DNA of 64,000 nt from Croceivirga sp. (GCA_028281025.1 JANQKR010000034.1:73848-137847); one strand, 5' to 3'; positions 8,870-17,538 are shown, numbered from the stretch's first letter. A program made the numbers and translations. Notes: a model not told the origin generated them from the letters alone.

Positions 8870-10240
8870 TCAAAATTCGCGCCTATAGATTCCTTTTGTT
8901 CTAACTTCTTCTCTTAATTCCAATAGTGTTGGTACATCTTCAATACAAAAACATGACACAATTCTATTGATAGCATAGTTAAGAATTTCCAAAGCTTTGT
9001 TCCTTTCCCAATCATAAGCATATTGGTCATAAATCCCTGTAATATCGCTATCGGTATGATTAAGTAGAATTTTCACCCATTGTCTTGGACAACCTAGTCC
9101 CGCCGCTAACGTTGCCGCAGTTCGGCGTAAATCATGCGGCTTAAATTCTTCCATATCTAAAAATTTACGATTGTTATTAATAGCCCGACTCAAACTTGTT
9201 TGACCAAGATGATTTAAATCTTTGGGTGGATTGTCAGGTACTTTTTCGTGTCGCATTGAGCCAAAAACATATTTAGAATTACCAGTATAAGGTTCTACCT
9301 GTTCGATAATCGATTTTGCATAACCGTGAAGGTAAACACGGTGCATTTTTTTATTCTTTGTTTTCGGTATAGTCCAAATCATTTCATCCATATCCAAATG
9401 TTCCCATTCCATTGTGCGGACTTCTACACCTCTACAAGCTGTGCACAACATAAACTTTAAAGCTAAACGGATAACCATTGCCGTTTCAGCTTTATCTAGC
9501 ATATGCCAAAATTCAAAAATTTCTTTAGGGGTGAGATGTCTTTGTCTTTTATTACTCTTTATTCCAAGCTTCAAACCTGAACAAGGGTTATACTCCATTA
9601 AATCCCACATAACTGCAATATTGAACATACGTCTTGTATAAGCAAAAAGGTGTTTTGCTCCAATTGGAGCTTTTCTTTTGACAATCATTTCATGAAAAAT
9701 GGGCATTAAATGTTTCTTTTTGACATTGTGCGCTTTCATATGCCCTATTACGGGAATTACATTTTTTCGTAATTCCTGCTGTTCTGTTTTCCACGATTTT
9801 TTTCCTTGTGCCTTGCTATATTCTATATATCTCTCTAAAAGTTTCTCAACAGTATCAGCATTGTGCTCAAACAAATTTTTCTGGACTTTATTTTTTGCTG
9901 GGTCAAAACCTAAGTCAACTTGATGAAATGCTTCTGAATATTTCGTCTTAGCTTCACTTAACGACATCTTTGGATAATTACCTAAAGTCATCATTCTGGA
10001 TTTATTCTCAAATTGATATTGATATATCCAACTTTTCTTTCCTTTAGTAGATACTCTCAATCCGAAACCAGAAAATCCTAAACACCAAAATACATTTCTT
10101 TTATTGGTTGGTTTTAGATGATGAACAGTTAAGTTGGTAAACTTTATTTTATTTTTCGAACGCTTTTTAACTATCTTTTTCTGGCTAGTTCTCTGGCTAG
10201 TTTTTTCAGTGCAATTTTGTGAATTCTTATGAGTTCTCAT
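8870..10240 (-). CDS. P4-type tyrosine integrase (DUF4102-type N-terminus)
   Basis: 456 aa. The N-terminal arm-binding domain has the family pattern 'GFGLRVSTKGKKSWIYQY...MMTLGNYPKMSLSEAKTKY'. The C-terminal catalytic domain shows 'TACRGVEVRTMEWEHLD', 'HDLRRTAATLAAGLG' and 'LNHTDSDITGIYDQYAY', giving R, H-x-x-R, H and the nucleophilic Tyr. The start is supported by GAGAAAGGA upstream of the ATG. P4-like integrases typically use tRNA 3' ends in proteobacteria; a tRNA-Phe-derived core lies 90 bp upstream. The first codons overlap one pair of arm-site repeats. Unlike the other two integrases here, this is not of the Bacteroidota type. Confidence 0.9.
   Translation of the reverse strand: MRTHKNSQNCTEKTSQRTSQKKIVKKRSKNKIKFTNLTVHHLKPTNKRNVFWCLGFSGFGLRVSTKGKKSWIYQYQFENKSRMMTLGNYPKMSLSEAKTKYSEAFHQVDLGFDPAKNKVQKNLFEHNADTVEKLLERYIEYSKAQGKKSWKTEQQELRKNVIPVIGHMKAHNVKKKHLMPIFHEMIVKRKAPIGAKHLFAYTRRMFNIAVMWDLMEYNPCSGLKLGIKSNKRQRHLTPKEIFEFWHMLDKAETAMVIRLALKFMLCTACRGVEVRTMEWEHLDMDEMIWTIPKTKNKKMHRVYLHGYAKSIIEQVEPYTGNSKYVFGSMRHEKVPDNPPKDLNHLGQTSLSRAINNNRKFLDMEEFKPHDLRRTAATLAAGLGCPRQWVKILLNHTDSDITGIYDQYAYDWERNKALEILNYAINRIVSCFCIEDVPTLLELREEVRTKGIYRREF
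10181..10200. promoter_or_regulatory. Arm-type site pair (left) of the P4-type integrase
   Basis: CTGGCTAG occurs twice with 12-bp spacing (10181 and 10193). The same pair with the same spacing lies at 10423-10442 on the other side of the tRNA-Phe-like core. Confidence 0.6.
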
Positions 10241-10332
10241 TATGTTTATCCTTTCTCTTTGTTAGTGCAACTAACTGTTTCAAAAGGATTTCATAAGATG
10301 TTATAGGAATTTATATTACTGGCAAATTTTAC

Positions 10333-10377
10333 CTGAAAATCGTTGTGTCGGCAGTTCAAGTCTGCCTCGAGGCACCA
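10333..10377 (+). repeat. tRNA-Phe-derived attachment core (attP-like)
   Basis: The 3' half of a tRNA: anticodon loop CTGAAAA (GAA, Phe), 3' anticodon stem, variable GTGTC, T arm GGCAG-TTCAAGT-CTGCC, acceptor strand TCGAGGC, discriminator A and encoded CCA. No 5' half is present. Encoded CCA is unlike the tRNA-fMet of this host and points to a proteobacterial source. Confidence 0.75.
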
Positions 10378-10422
10378 TTATTTTCAATACTTAGCGTTTT
10401 CCTAAAACCTCTTAAAACCCTT

Positions 10423-10442
10423 CTGGCTAGTTATCTGGCTAG
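10423..10442. promoter_or_regulatory. Arm-type site pair (right) of the P4-type integrase
   Basis: CTGGCTAG twice at 12-bp spacing (10423 and 10435), matching the pair at 10181. The two pairs flank the tRNA-Phe-like core. Confidence 0.6.
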
Positions 10443-10485
10443 AAGTGTAACATATTTCGTTATTTTAAGGAATCACTTTATTTGT

Positions 10486-11016
10486 CTAAATTCTCTTTTT
10501 CATCAACTTAACAGGTAGTTTGACCCCAATCATATCTATGGTTTCATTTCCTATAACTTTATATCCGTGTTTGAGATAAAACCTATAACTGGCCTCGTTG
10601 GCTTTGAGTGATAAGGATGGTTGTTTCATATTTCTATGGTCATTCTCAACACAATTCAATAATGCCGTTCCATAGCCTTTATATTGGTCTTTAGGGTCAA
10701 TGTATAAATGCCATAGGAAACCCGCATTAAGGACAAAGGCATAGCCAATAATCAATTCTTCATCATCAAAGATTAGGTAAGTACGGTGACAGTCACGGGC
10801 AAAATCAATAAACGCCTTGTATGTTCCTGCTTGCCATGCGGTAATTTGTTCAGGTGTAAAATGCTCTGAAATACTGTTTATCGCTTGCGTATGTATCTTT
10901 TTTAAAGCAATAGCGAAAATCTCAGGACAGTCAAAGTCCTTTCTATATTGATAAATACGGATTGAGGTATCCGAGAACACCTCAATCCCTTCAATCGGTT
11001 TTTCTTTAACGTTCAT
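10486..11016 (-). CDS. GNAT-family N-acetyltransferase
   Basis: 176 aa. The acetyl-CoA binding pattern of the GNAT fold is visible: 'LWHLYIDPKDQYKGYGTALLNCVE' (motif A, Q-x-x-G-x-G-like) and 'LSLKANEASYRFYLKHGYKVIG' (motif B). The N-terminal part contains 'IHTQAINSISEHFTPEQITAWQAG', typical of small stand-alone acetyltransferases. The substrate cannot be read. It lies on the minus strand upstream of the attachment core. Confidence 0.85.
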   Translation of the reverse strand: MNVKEKPIEGIEVFSDTSIRIYQYRKDFDCPEIFAIALKKIHTQAINSISEHFTPEQITAWQAGTYKAFIDFARDCHRTYLIFDDEELIIGYAFVLNAGFLWHLYIDPKDQYKGYGTALLNCVENDHRNMKQPSLSLKANEASYRFYLKHGYKVIGNETIDMIGVKLPVKLMKKRI

Positions 11017-11076
11017 TTTCTTTCCTCTTATTTAAAGTTATGGTGTCTTACCTCACAATTATTCACTCGACACCGT

Positions 11077-11256
11077 TTAGTGAATTTCTTTTAAAGCTGT
11101 TTGAATGTTTTGAACCGATGCACTAATAAGAGCGCAAGCATCTAAGATGCGCATTGCTGGGGTTCTTTCATCCTCATTGCCTTGCACTCGGCTTGACGCT
11201 TCCAACGCAATTTTCATACGTTCGCTTAAATCATCATCATCGTTATTGTCAGTCAT
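11077..11256 (-). CDS. Small acidic hypothetical protein
   Basis: 59 aa starting 'MTDNNDDDDLSERMKIALEA' and ending 'IQTALKEIH'. GAGGAAAAA precedes the ATG. The composition, an acidic N-terminus followed by amphipathic helices, and its place in a cluster of small minus-strand genes suggest a real small plasmid-type gene. Function unknown. Confidence 0.55.
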   Translation of the reverse strand: MTDNNDDDDLSERMKIALEASSRVQGNEDERTPAMRILDACALISASVQNIQTALKEIH

Positions 11257-11297
11257 TGGTTTTTCCTCGCTTGTTTTTGTTCAAAAAAGCGTGAGTG

Positions 11298-11342
11298 GGG
11301 ACATGACCGTAAATACCTCAAGAGAAAAGCTGGTCATGTCCC
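11298..11342. repeat. Inverted repeat GGGACATGACC / GGTCATGTCCC
   Basis: Perfect 11-bp arms separated by 23 bp, between two small minus-strand genes. It could be a regulator site, a structured RNA or a terminator; there is no T run. Confidence 0.5.
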
Positions 11343-11430
11343 GTAATTTAGGCGCAACACAACGCATCCCATTAATGATAACAGGTTGGGGAATACGTTA
11401 GGTTTGAAGCCTATTTATTGTGAAATACGT

Positions 11431-11589
11431 CTAAGCGGAAATCCGAACACAAGTTTGACGTTCTCTCTCATAGCAATCCAGTTGTTTAAAAGGATTTTCC
11501 GTTTCCTGATAAACAGCTCTTTCCATTGCGAATAAATTGAACTCGTCATTCTGATTGGCTTTGAGTGCCAATGTTTCTTGCGGTGACAT
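11431..11589 (-). CDS. Small hypothetical protein
   Basis: 52 aa from the ATG at 11589 (MSPQETLALKANQNDEF) with GAGGAAAAA upstream, the same leader as the gene at 11077. No known domain. It is divergent from the XRE gene at 11802, and the AT-rich 200 bp between them probably holds both promoters. Confidence 0.5.
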   Translation of the reverse strand: MSPQETLALKANQNDEFNLFAMERAVYQETENPFKQLDCYERERQTCVRISA

Positions 11590-11801
11590 GATATTTTTCC
11601 TCTTAATCAGTCTAACACAAACCCGATGATCCATCGTCATTCGGGTTACCTCACAATTCTCACATTACTGATTCGGAATAAATATGTCAAGAAAAAAGAT
11701 TGCTATTATATCAAAATAAGTAATAATAGTATCCATGATAATATATCTTCAGGCGTACCTTTTAGTTGACGAATAACAGTCTTTTTGCTAAAGTGCGAAT
11801 C

Positions 11802-12440
11802 ATGATAACAGGAAATCAAAGTATTATGGCGCGCCAGCTTTTAGGATGGCAACAAAACGATATTGCGGATGCGATAGGCTTTTCCATCGTGACTATTCAG
11901 CGATTTGAACAAGGACGTGTTGTTCCAAAAAAAGCTACGCTTGATAAAATTTTTCAAACTTATTCCAATCATGGTATAGAGTTTTTAGATGGCGAAGGGG
12001 TTCGTCGTCGTCAAGATACCATTACAATCTATGATGGAGCAGATTTTTACCTTAAGCTTTTGGATGATGTCTACTACACTCTCAAAGAGAAAAAAGGCGA
12101 ACTCCTTTATATGTTTGTTGATAACGAACTTTCTCCACCAGAAGTTATTAAAAGTGAAGCCCGTATTCGTAAAATTGCCAATGTTCGCTCTATGGTACGT
12201 GAAGGTGATACGCATTTATTGTACCCCCTAAAAGAATACAGATACATACCAGGCAATTACTACGCAAATTACAATGTTGTCATTTTTGGGGATAAAGTTG
12301 CCACAATGCTAGACAACAACACAAAAGCAATGGTAGTCCGTGATCAAAACGGTGCAGAAATTATGCGCAACATTTTTAACCAACTTTGGGCTTCATACGA
12401 TACACCAACAAAAACCACTGCGCCGGAAACCTATGAATAG
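11802..12440 (+). CDS. XRE-family regulator with C-terminal sensor-like domain
   Basis: About 212 aa from the ATG at 11802. A helix-turn-helix covers about residues 8-60 (ARQLLGWQQNDIADAIGFSIVTIQRFEQGRVVPKKATLDKI). The C-terminal 140 residues ('LLYMFVDNELSPPEVIKSEARIRKIANVRSMVREGDTHLLYPLKEYRYIP...GDKVATMLDNNTKAMVVRD') are reminiscent of the PLD-like effector domains attached to some transcription factors. The gene is 10 bp upstream of the probable cyclodipeptide synthase and likely controls it. Confidence 0.78.
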   Translation: MITGNQSIMARQLLGWQQNDIADAIGFSIVTIQRFEQGRVVPKKATLDKIFQTYSNHGIEFLDGEGVRRRQDTITIYDGADFYLKLLDDVYYTLKEKKGELLYMFVDNELSPPEVIKSEARIRKIANVRSMVREGDTHLLYPLKEYRYIPGNYYANYNVVIFGDKVATMLDNNTKAMVVRDQNGAEIMRNIFNQLWASYDTPTKTTAPETYE

Positions 12441-12450
12441 GAGGCTTTGA

Positions 12451-13131
12451 ATGTTACAGAAAAAATACAAAATCAAAGCTAAACCAGCCGCCAGTCAAAC
12501 AGGGGCAAAAACCGTTTGTTTGAATATCAGTATGAACAATACCAACCAAACGGGTGATAAACTCTTGGCAATGGTACAGTGGGTCAATGAGAACTTTGAA
12601 AAATGTATTGTCAATGTTTCTGATAGTTTGCAACGTCATAATTTACAATCACAAGGCTTAGCAAATGATAATGCCTATAAGAAAAGTCTTGAACTCGGCA
12701 ACCAATGGCTAAAGGAAAACAAAACCATTCTTGACCAAATTCAAATCCCTTACAAAATTGTACGCTGGGAGCATTGGCTTAATTTAGGAAAGGTCAAAAA
12801 CCTCAAAACTACCCTATATGCACTTTATCAAACAAGCGAAACTTTCAGGTCTTGTGTTGATACCGATATAAGTAATTGGATTGCACGACAGGGAATTGAA
12901 ACCACTTCTAAAGCCTATCAAAATGGTTTGGCATTTCTTTTAGAAGAATTTGCCGTTCATAGCTATATGGCTCAACGTGAATATAATCTGAACAACCAGA
13001 AAATGGTACAAGCCTACCCTGCTAGACAGCTTTATGCCGAGCATTATTTAAGAGCAATGTATGGGCGTTTAGGGTTGGAAAAAAGCATCTTTGGCCGCCT
13101 TAAGGTTGAAACACGATTAGCGCTCAAATAG
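12451..13131 (+). CDS. Probable tRNA-dependent cyclodipeptide synthase
   Basis: 226 aa, the usual length of the family, which joins two aminoacyl-tRNAs into a cyclic dipeptide. Visible matches are the N-terminal pocket with a Ser in 'LNISMNNT' (S27, equivalent to the acyl-accepting Ser of GxSxxN), the strand and loop 'VSDSLQRHNLQSQGLANDNAY', and 'FLLEEFAVHSY' (F162, E165, E166). The family normally has Tyr where F162 lies, so activity may be altered. A strong AGGAGG site precedes the ATG. Assignment is from remembered motif patterns only; a homologue with another role remains possible. Confidence 0.6.
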   Translation: MLQKKYKIKAKPAASQTGAKTVCLNISMNNTNQTGDKLLAMVQWVNENFEKCIVNVSDSLQRHNLQSQGLANDNAYKKSLELGNQWLKENKTILDQIQIPYKIVRWEHWLNLGKVKNLKTTLYALYQTSETFRSCVDTDISNWIARQGIETTSKAYQNGLAFLLEEFAVHSYMAQREYNLNNQKMVQAYPARQLYAEHYLRAMYGRLGLEKSIFGRLKVETRLALK

Positions 13132-13236
13132 TAAAATTTTACAACATCCTGAAAGGATTGGCGAAGGTGGTTTAAAAAAACATAGATAATCCTGACTTGA
13201 CTCAATGTACACATTATCTTGGTGTACAAGCACTGC

Positions 13237-13662
13237 TTAAATTTGAGTATTTTCAAGATTTTTTTGAACACTTCCATCTTGATTGACCCAATAATGAACA
13301 ATGTTTATTTTTTTGAGATATTGGATTAATTTACCCAATACTTTTATAATGTATTCATCGTTAGGATGTGCAATAGCTACAATTGCAGAAGGGTAATCGT
13401 TTTTTGTTTCAAGTGATTTTATTATTGCTTTACCTAAATGAGTTTTCAACTGACTTGAATTAAAAAACTCTCTCCTTTTGGTAGGGGAGTTATCATTTGC
13501 TTTTGCACCTTTTGCTTCAACATACATTTTACCTCCATTTTTTGATGCAACAATATCATAACCCCTTGTTTGTCCAAGACAGTAACTTTCAATCTCCCAT
13601 TTTTGGGACTTAAGATATTCGATTAAAAGTAGAATTGTTTGGTCTTCTGTAAGTCTATTCAT
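13237..13662 (-). CDS. PD-(D/E)xK nuclease-like protein
   Basis: 141 aa. The core 'TRGYDIVASKNGGKMYVEAKGAKANDNS' gives the D...ExK pattern of restriction-endonuclease-like folds, as in DUF3883-type proteins. It overlaps the next upstream gene (13655) by 8 bp, so it is cotranscribed as the last gene of the relaxase operon. It may be a nuclease or a DNA-end binding accessory of transfer. Confidence 0.6.
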   Translation of the reverse strand: MNRLTEDQTILLLIEYLKSQKWEIESYCLGQTRGYDIVASKNGGKMYVEAKGAKANDNSPTKRREFFNSSQLKTHLGKAIIKSLETKNDYPSAIVAIAHPNDEYIIKVLGKLIQYLKKINIVHYWVNQDGSVQKNLENTQI

Positions 13663-14074
13663 TATTTTCTATTTCTCCTTGTTCCTTCTTCCATGTAATT
13701 TTAATATCTGTAACAAACGGTTTTCCTTCATCAAGGGTTTTGAGATAGCGTTCATCATTGGCTTTGACCATTTTAAGGGAGAGTGTTGCCAAATGGTTGT
13801 AGATTTCGTCAAGGCAATAGCCCTTAATTGTCACAAGATGTGTCGCAAAGAATATCTTGATTACACGGTCTTCACCATCTTTACCAAGCCACCCCGTTAG
13901 ATAATGTGCATAAGTAAAATTCTGCCGTGTGCCATCTAGGGAAATAAAATCAATTGTTTTGGTTTCGCCCGTTTCAAAAACTGTTAGGGCGTTTGGGTCA
14001 CCTGTTTTAGTTTCCTTTTTTTCCTGTCCGTTCTTGGCAATATCCAAGCTCTTAAATTTATAATTCTGGTTCAT
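13655..14074 (-). CDS. Small relaxase-operon protein, partner of the MobF relaxase
   Basis: 139 aa, no named domain. Its start overlaps the end of the relaxase gene by 17 bp. A protein in the same position occurs behind the second relaxase (55777), and both share a pattern like 'IKIFFATHLVTIKGYCLDEIYNHLA' versus 'ISLQITVTGRGLAPLAEWLG'. This suggests a conserved accessory of MobF relaxases in these elements. Confidence 0.55.
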   Translation of the reverse strand: MNQNYKFKSLDIAKNGQEKKETKTGDPNALTVFETGETKTIDFISLDGTRQNFTYAHYLTGWLGKDGEDRVIKIFFATHLVTIKGYCLDEIYNHLATLSLKMVKANDERYLKTLDEGKPFVTDIKITWKKEQGEIENNE

Positions 14075-16763
14075 ACCCCTTATCGTTGGTTTTGGTTATT
14101 TCTTTTGTTTTTGTAATGTCCATATCAACCGTTTTTGATATTAAATGACCATCATTTAACAATTCCGTTGCGGCCTGTCTGTCACCCGTTTTTTCAATTT
14201 GCGTCAACAGGCTTTCTTTATCATCGGTGTAAATTGTCACACCCTCTCTTGCGCGTGAGGTGGAAACATAAAACTGTTTCTGGTTACTTGCCGCAAAAGT
14301 CACACTAGGTTGGTTGATAAACACATGGTCAACCGTTTTTCCCTGAGAACCGTATGACGTGGTACAATAAGCATAGTCAAAATTGCCAAAATCCTCGTTA
14401 AGCTTAAATTCCGTTTCCCTATTCTTGGATTTTTTTACCGCCGTTATCCCTTCCTTTTTATTGAATTTCTTGATTTTCAAAACAGTACCATTGTTCAACC
14501 GCTTATTTTGCTTGTCATAGCGCGGTTTGTTGATACGTATTTCATCACCTTTGCTTAATGGAATTTGACGCGGGACGTAAACATCATAATCCTTTGCCCT
14601 GTTGAGGGGCAGGATATGATGTTTGCCCCACTTATCCTCAATAAGAACCTGCCCGTCCTTAATATCCTTAACTGTCAACTGGTCACTTCTTTTAACCCCC
14701 TTCATATTCTGACCCGCTTGGATGATATTGCCTTTTTCATACGAGCGTGGGTCTTGCTTTTGAGCAATGGTCAGGTTGCGGTTATCTAAAATCGTGACCA
14801 TTCGTTCCCGTTTGGCAATTTTACGCCTTGCCTTTAATCCCTCACGAATTTGCTTGTTGACAATGCGTGTTTGGTCGCGTGTTGGGGAAATCACCAATGC
14901 CGATTTTTTCCCTGCAACCGTTTTGAGATAATCGGTACTGAGGGTCTTGACTATATCGGAATAATCATTTTCTTGAATAGCCCCCATGCCTTCCAGTTTT
15001 TTAAAGCCTGCCTCCACATTACCCTTGCTAATATGAGAAACCGCTTGTTTATAATTATCTTCTTTTTGCCTGTAAATCGCCTCTAATGATGCTTGGGGAA
15101 TATGCCCGACGGTTTTTAAAATCCGCATGGCATCCCCCCTATCAACAGCCGAATGTTGTCGCGGGTCACCGGAAAGAATTACCCTTGCCTTATTCTTATG
15201 GGCTATCTCCAGCAAGGTGGCAATATCCTTTGTTCCTAACATGCCAGCTTCATCGACCCAAATCACTTGGCCCTTGGTTTGTTCCTGTAATTTTTCATCG
15301 AGTAAAAATCGCGCAACCGTTTCAGCATTTTCGAACCCCTCTGATTTTAAAACGTCATGTGCTGCCGTTGAAGTTGGCGCAAGCAGAAATACATTTTTAC
15401 CTGTTTCCTGAATTTGCGAAACTGCATGTTTAATCAAAGTCGTTTTACCCGTTCCTGCACCGCCGCGTATCATCGTTAACTGGTCTTGTGAAGTCAGGAT
15501 ATGTCGTAAGGCTACTTTTTGTTCCGAACCTAACTTTTTAGCTCCCCCATTAAGTTCGAAAGCAGATTGAAATGGTCTAAACTTCCCCATCCCGTTACGT
15601 GCCAGTTGCACCATTGTCCGTTCTTCATTCAATACTAAAGCCGTCGTACAAAGTGTTTGACTGCCTACCTCAATTTGAAAAACCCGCTTGTCTTTTTGTA
15701 GGGTTTTATCAATCTCATCCAAAGACACATTTTGATTATCTACGGCATATTTGTACGCTTCCGTCAAAATTTGACGTTCACGTTTGACACTTGCACGACT
15801 GAAAGAATGGTCAATAGCATGGTCAACGGATTTCTCGGCAGTACGGCGAAGATCCGTTGACACCTTTTCTTCTTGTGTCGTTTCATCAATGCCAGCTTCG
15901 TCCAATTGCCTTATCCAATCATCTTTTAAATCTGCCATTGAAAGATGGGGTTGCTTTTTGACCCGTGTTCTTGCGCCCAATTCATCTAAAGCCTTTGGGT
16001 CGGTAATACCTTCTTCTTTCGCCACCTGTCCTATATGGTTTGTGCGTTTGGAAAACAGGTCGATAGCTTCTTGTGGCATCACAGATAAATTAAACCCATG
16101 TTTTGTCTTACGAATGCCATAGCCCATTTCGGAATAGTTATCTGCCAGCATCTTTTGAAACCTTGCTTGGTAATACGGCATATCCCTTTTGATATTGTGG
16201 AATTGCCCTGCCTTTATTCTATCCTCTACATCATCATATACACAGTTCCATGTAAAAACATGGGTATGAAGATGAGCATCCGCAACATGGTCTTTTGTCG
16301 GACGTGCCGTTAAATGGGTAAAATCCGCCCATATCAATTCGGGTGCGGAGCGGTCATTATATTGCCCTTGGGTACGTACCCGCGTTTGCATATCGGCCTC
16401 AATTTCCAACATGGTTTCATGGACACAGCGTTGAAATGTCTTAAGTATTTTTTCATCGCCTGTCAGTCCATAAAGCAGGGAAACCGATTTTGGCGCATGA
16501 AAACTAATGTCATAGCCAACCCGTCTATTACTAACAGTACGGGGCGTTAATGAGCCGCCATCTTTTGGGTTGATATTATCGCACAACTTATTGAATGTTT
16601 CGGTATCAGTAACCTTGCCTTCCAACCCTAATCGCTTGGCAAGGCGACCATTGAAATGACCTTTCAGTTCTTGGTCTTGGATATAATAATCCGCTTTCGA
16701 CAAAGAGGTTTTGAAGTAGTTTTTTGCGTGCCCTGCCGTTTGGCATTGAAACATTCTTATCAT
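14058..16763 (-). CDS. MobF-family conjugative relaxase-helicase (TraI/TrwC-like)
   Basis: 901 aa. The N-terminal relaxase domain has the catalytic tyrosine pair Y26-Y27 ('SKADYYIQDQ') and the three-His metal site in 'DAHLHTHVFTWN'. The C-terminal half is a RecD2/TraI-type SF1 helicase with Walker A 'GGAGTGKTT', Walker B 'VWVDEAGMLG', 'ILSGDPRQHSAV' and motif VI 'YVSTSRAREGV'. It would nick oriT, stay covalently attached and unwind the strand for transfer. Divergent from the gene at 17105 across a region with a 125-nt hairpin. MobF is uncommon in Bacteroidota, in line with the proteobacterial look of this block. Confidence 0.93.
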   Translation of the reverse strand: MIRMFQCQTAGHAKNYFKTSLSKADYYIQDQELKGHFNGRLAKRLGLEGKVTDTETFNKLCDNINPKDGGSLTPRTVSNRRVGYDISFHAPKSVSLLYGLTGDEKILKTFQRCVHETMLEIEADMQTRVRTQGQYNDRSAPELIWADFTHLTARPTKDHVADAHLHTHVFTWNCVYDDVEDRIKAGQFHNIKRDMPYYQARFQKMLADNYSEMGYGIRKTKHGFNLSVMPQEAIDLFSKRTNHIGQVAKEEGITDPKALDELGARTRVKKQPHLSMADLKDDWIRQLDEAGIDETTQEEKVSTDLRRTAEKSVDHAIDHSFSRASVKRERQILTEAYKYAVDNQNVSLDEIDKTLQKDKRVFQIEVGSQTLCTTALVLNEERTMVQLARNGMGKFRPFQSAFELNGGAKKLGSEQKVALRHILTSQDQLTMIRGGAGTGKTTLIKHAVSQIQETGKNVFLLAPTSTAAHDVLKSEGFENAETVARFLLDEKLQEQTKGQVIWVDEAGMLGTKDIATLLEIAHKNKARVILSGDPRQHSAVDRGDAMRILKTVGHIPQASLEAIYRQKEDNYKQAVSHISKGNVEAGFKKLEGMGAIQENDYSDIVKTLSTDYLKTVAGKKSALVISPTRDQTRIVNKQIREGLKARRKIAKRERMVTILDNRNLTIAQKQDPRSYEKGNIIQAGQNMKGVKRSDQLTVKDIKDGQVLIEDKWGKHHILPLNRAKDYDVYVPRQIPLSKGDEIRINKPRYDKQNKRLNNGTVLKIKKFNKKEGITAVKKSKNRETEFKLNEDFGNFDYAYCTTSYGSQGKTVDHVFINQPSVTFAASNQKQFYVSTSRAREGVTIYTDDKESLLTQIEKTGDRQAATELLNDGHLISKTVDMDITKTKEITKTNDKGYEPEL

Positions 16764-16957
16764 AGACGGCTCTGTTGTAGTGGAAGAGAGCGACTATATA
16801 TCCTTATTTTTCGCGTCATGTTACTGACTGATTTTTAAATTCTTACCAACTTTCAAAATACGAAAATTAGTTCACAGGAAAGACCACTTTTTCTAAGGCT
16901 TCTCTTTGCCTTTAAATCTGTCAGTACACATTTGCACTCCTTGTGAAGTATCAAACC

Positions 16958-17082
16958 ATCAGATGATTGAAAAGCGATAACACCAACGCAGGGATTTACC
17001 CTTCACTTGCCCGCGCCAAAAATCCGTGTGGTTTCGGGCAAATCCCTTCTGCCTTGCTGTTGGTTTCGCTCCATCATCTGAT
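16958..17082. other. Long imperfect hairpin in the relaxase upstream region (oriT / single-strand promoter candidate)
   Basis: Outer arms ATCAGATGAT and ATCATCTGAT are perfect. Inner arms AGCGATAACACCAACGC..GGGATTTACCC and GGGCAAATCCC..GCTGTTGGTTTCGCT pair imperfectly around a GC-rich apex. It lies in the 341-bp gap between the divergent relaxase (16763) and the gene at 17105 and is followed by six T. The rest of the gap (16764-16957) shows nothing I recognise. Confidence 0.6.
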
Positions 17083-17104
17083 TTTTTAACAAAGGAGTAA
17101 AACC

Positions 17105-17491
17105 ATGACAGATAAAAAACAAAACGCAACCACTCAAAAAAGTGCCAACCGCCCGACACATTCCTTATGTGCCAAAGGTGTCGATGCCGAAATCATCTAC
17201 ACCCATAACATTGGGGGTATGTGGCAGAAAAAAGCTTCCAAAGGTGGAACATACGGCAATGTCCGAATTAACGCCCTTTACCTTCGGGAGAACCCAAATA
17301 AAGGTGCAAATGAACCACCATTTCATCTTGTGGTTGATACCTATATAGATGGCAAAGCGGAGCTTGCGCAAATTGGCACAATTGCCCCTAAAGACAATAA
17401 GGGATTGTTCAAAGTCAACCATGACGAATTGGTATTATTACCTAATCGAAATGGCAACAAGCCAACAAATGGAAATCAACCTCAACCTTAA
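17105..17491 (+). CDS. Hypothetical plasmid-type protein next to oriT candidate
   Basis: 128 aa with AAAGGAGT upstream of the ATG. The middle ('AEIIYTHNIGGMWQKKASKGGTYGNVRINALYLRENPNKGANEPPFHLVVDTYIDGKAELAQIGTI') looks like a compact beta-rich domain. I do not recognise the family. It is the first gene downstream of the long hairpin and thus a likely leading-region gene, expressed early after transfer. Confidence 0.6.
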   Translation: MTDKKQNATTQKSANRPTHSLCAKGVDAEIIYTHNIGGMWQKKASKGGTYGNVRINALYLRENPNKGANEPPFHLVVDTYIDGKAELAQIGTIAPKDNKGLFKVNHDELVLLPNRNGNKPTNGNQPQP

Positions 17492-17494
17492 CCC

Positions 17495-17517
17495 AAAGGG
17501 GGCTTTACGCCCCCTTT
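17495..17517 (+). terminator. Rho-independent terminator
   Basis: Perfect stem AAAGGGGGC / GCCCCCTTT with loop TTTAC, directly after the stop codon of the gene at 17105. Confidence 0.85.
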
Positions 17518-17538
17518 ATTCTTTTAAGGAAAATAAAA

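Noticed and set aside
10333-10377. Functional tRNA-Phe
   Set aside because: 5' half is absent, so it cannot fold into a tRNA.
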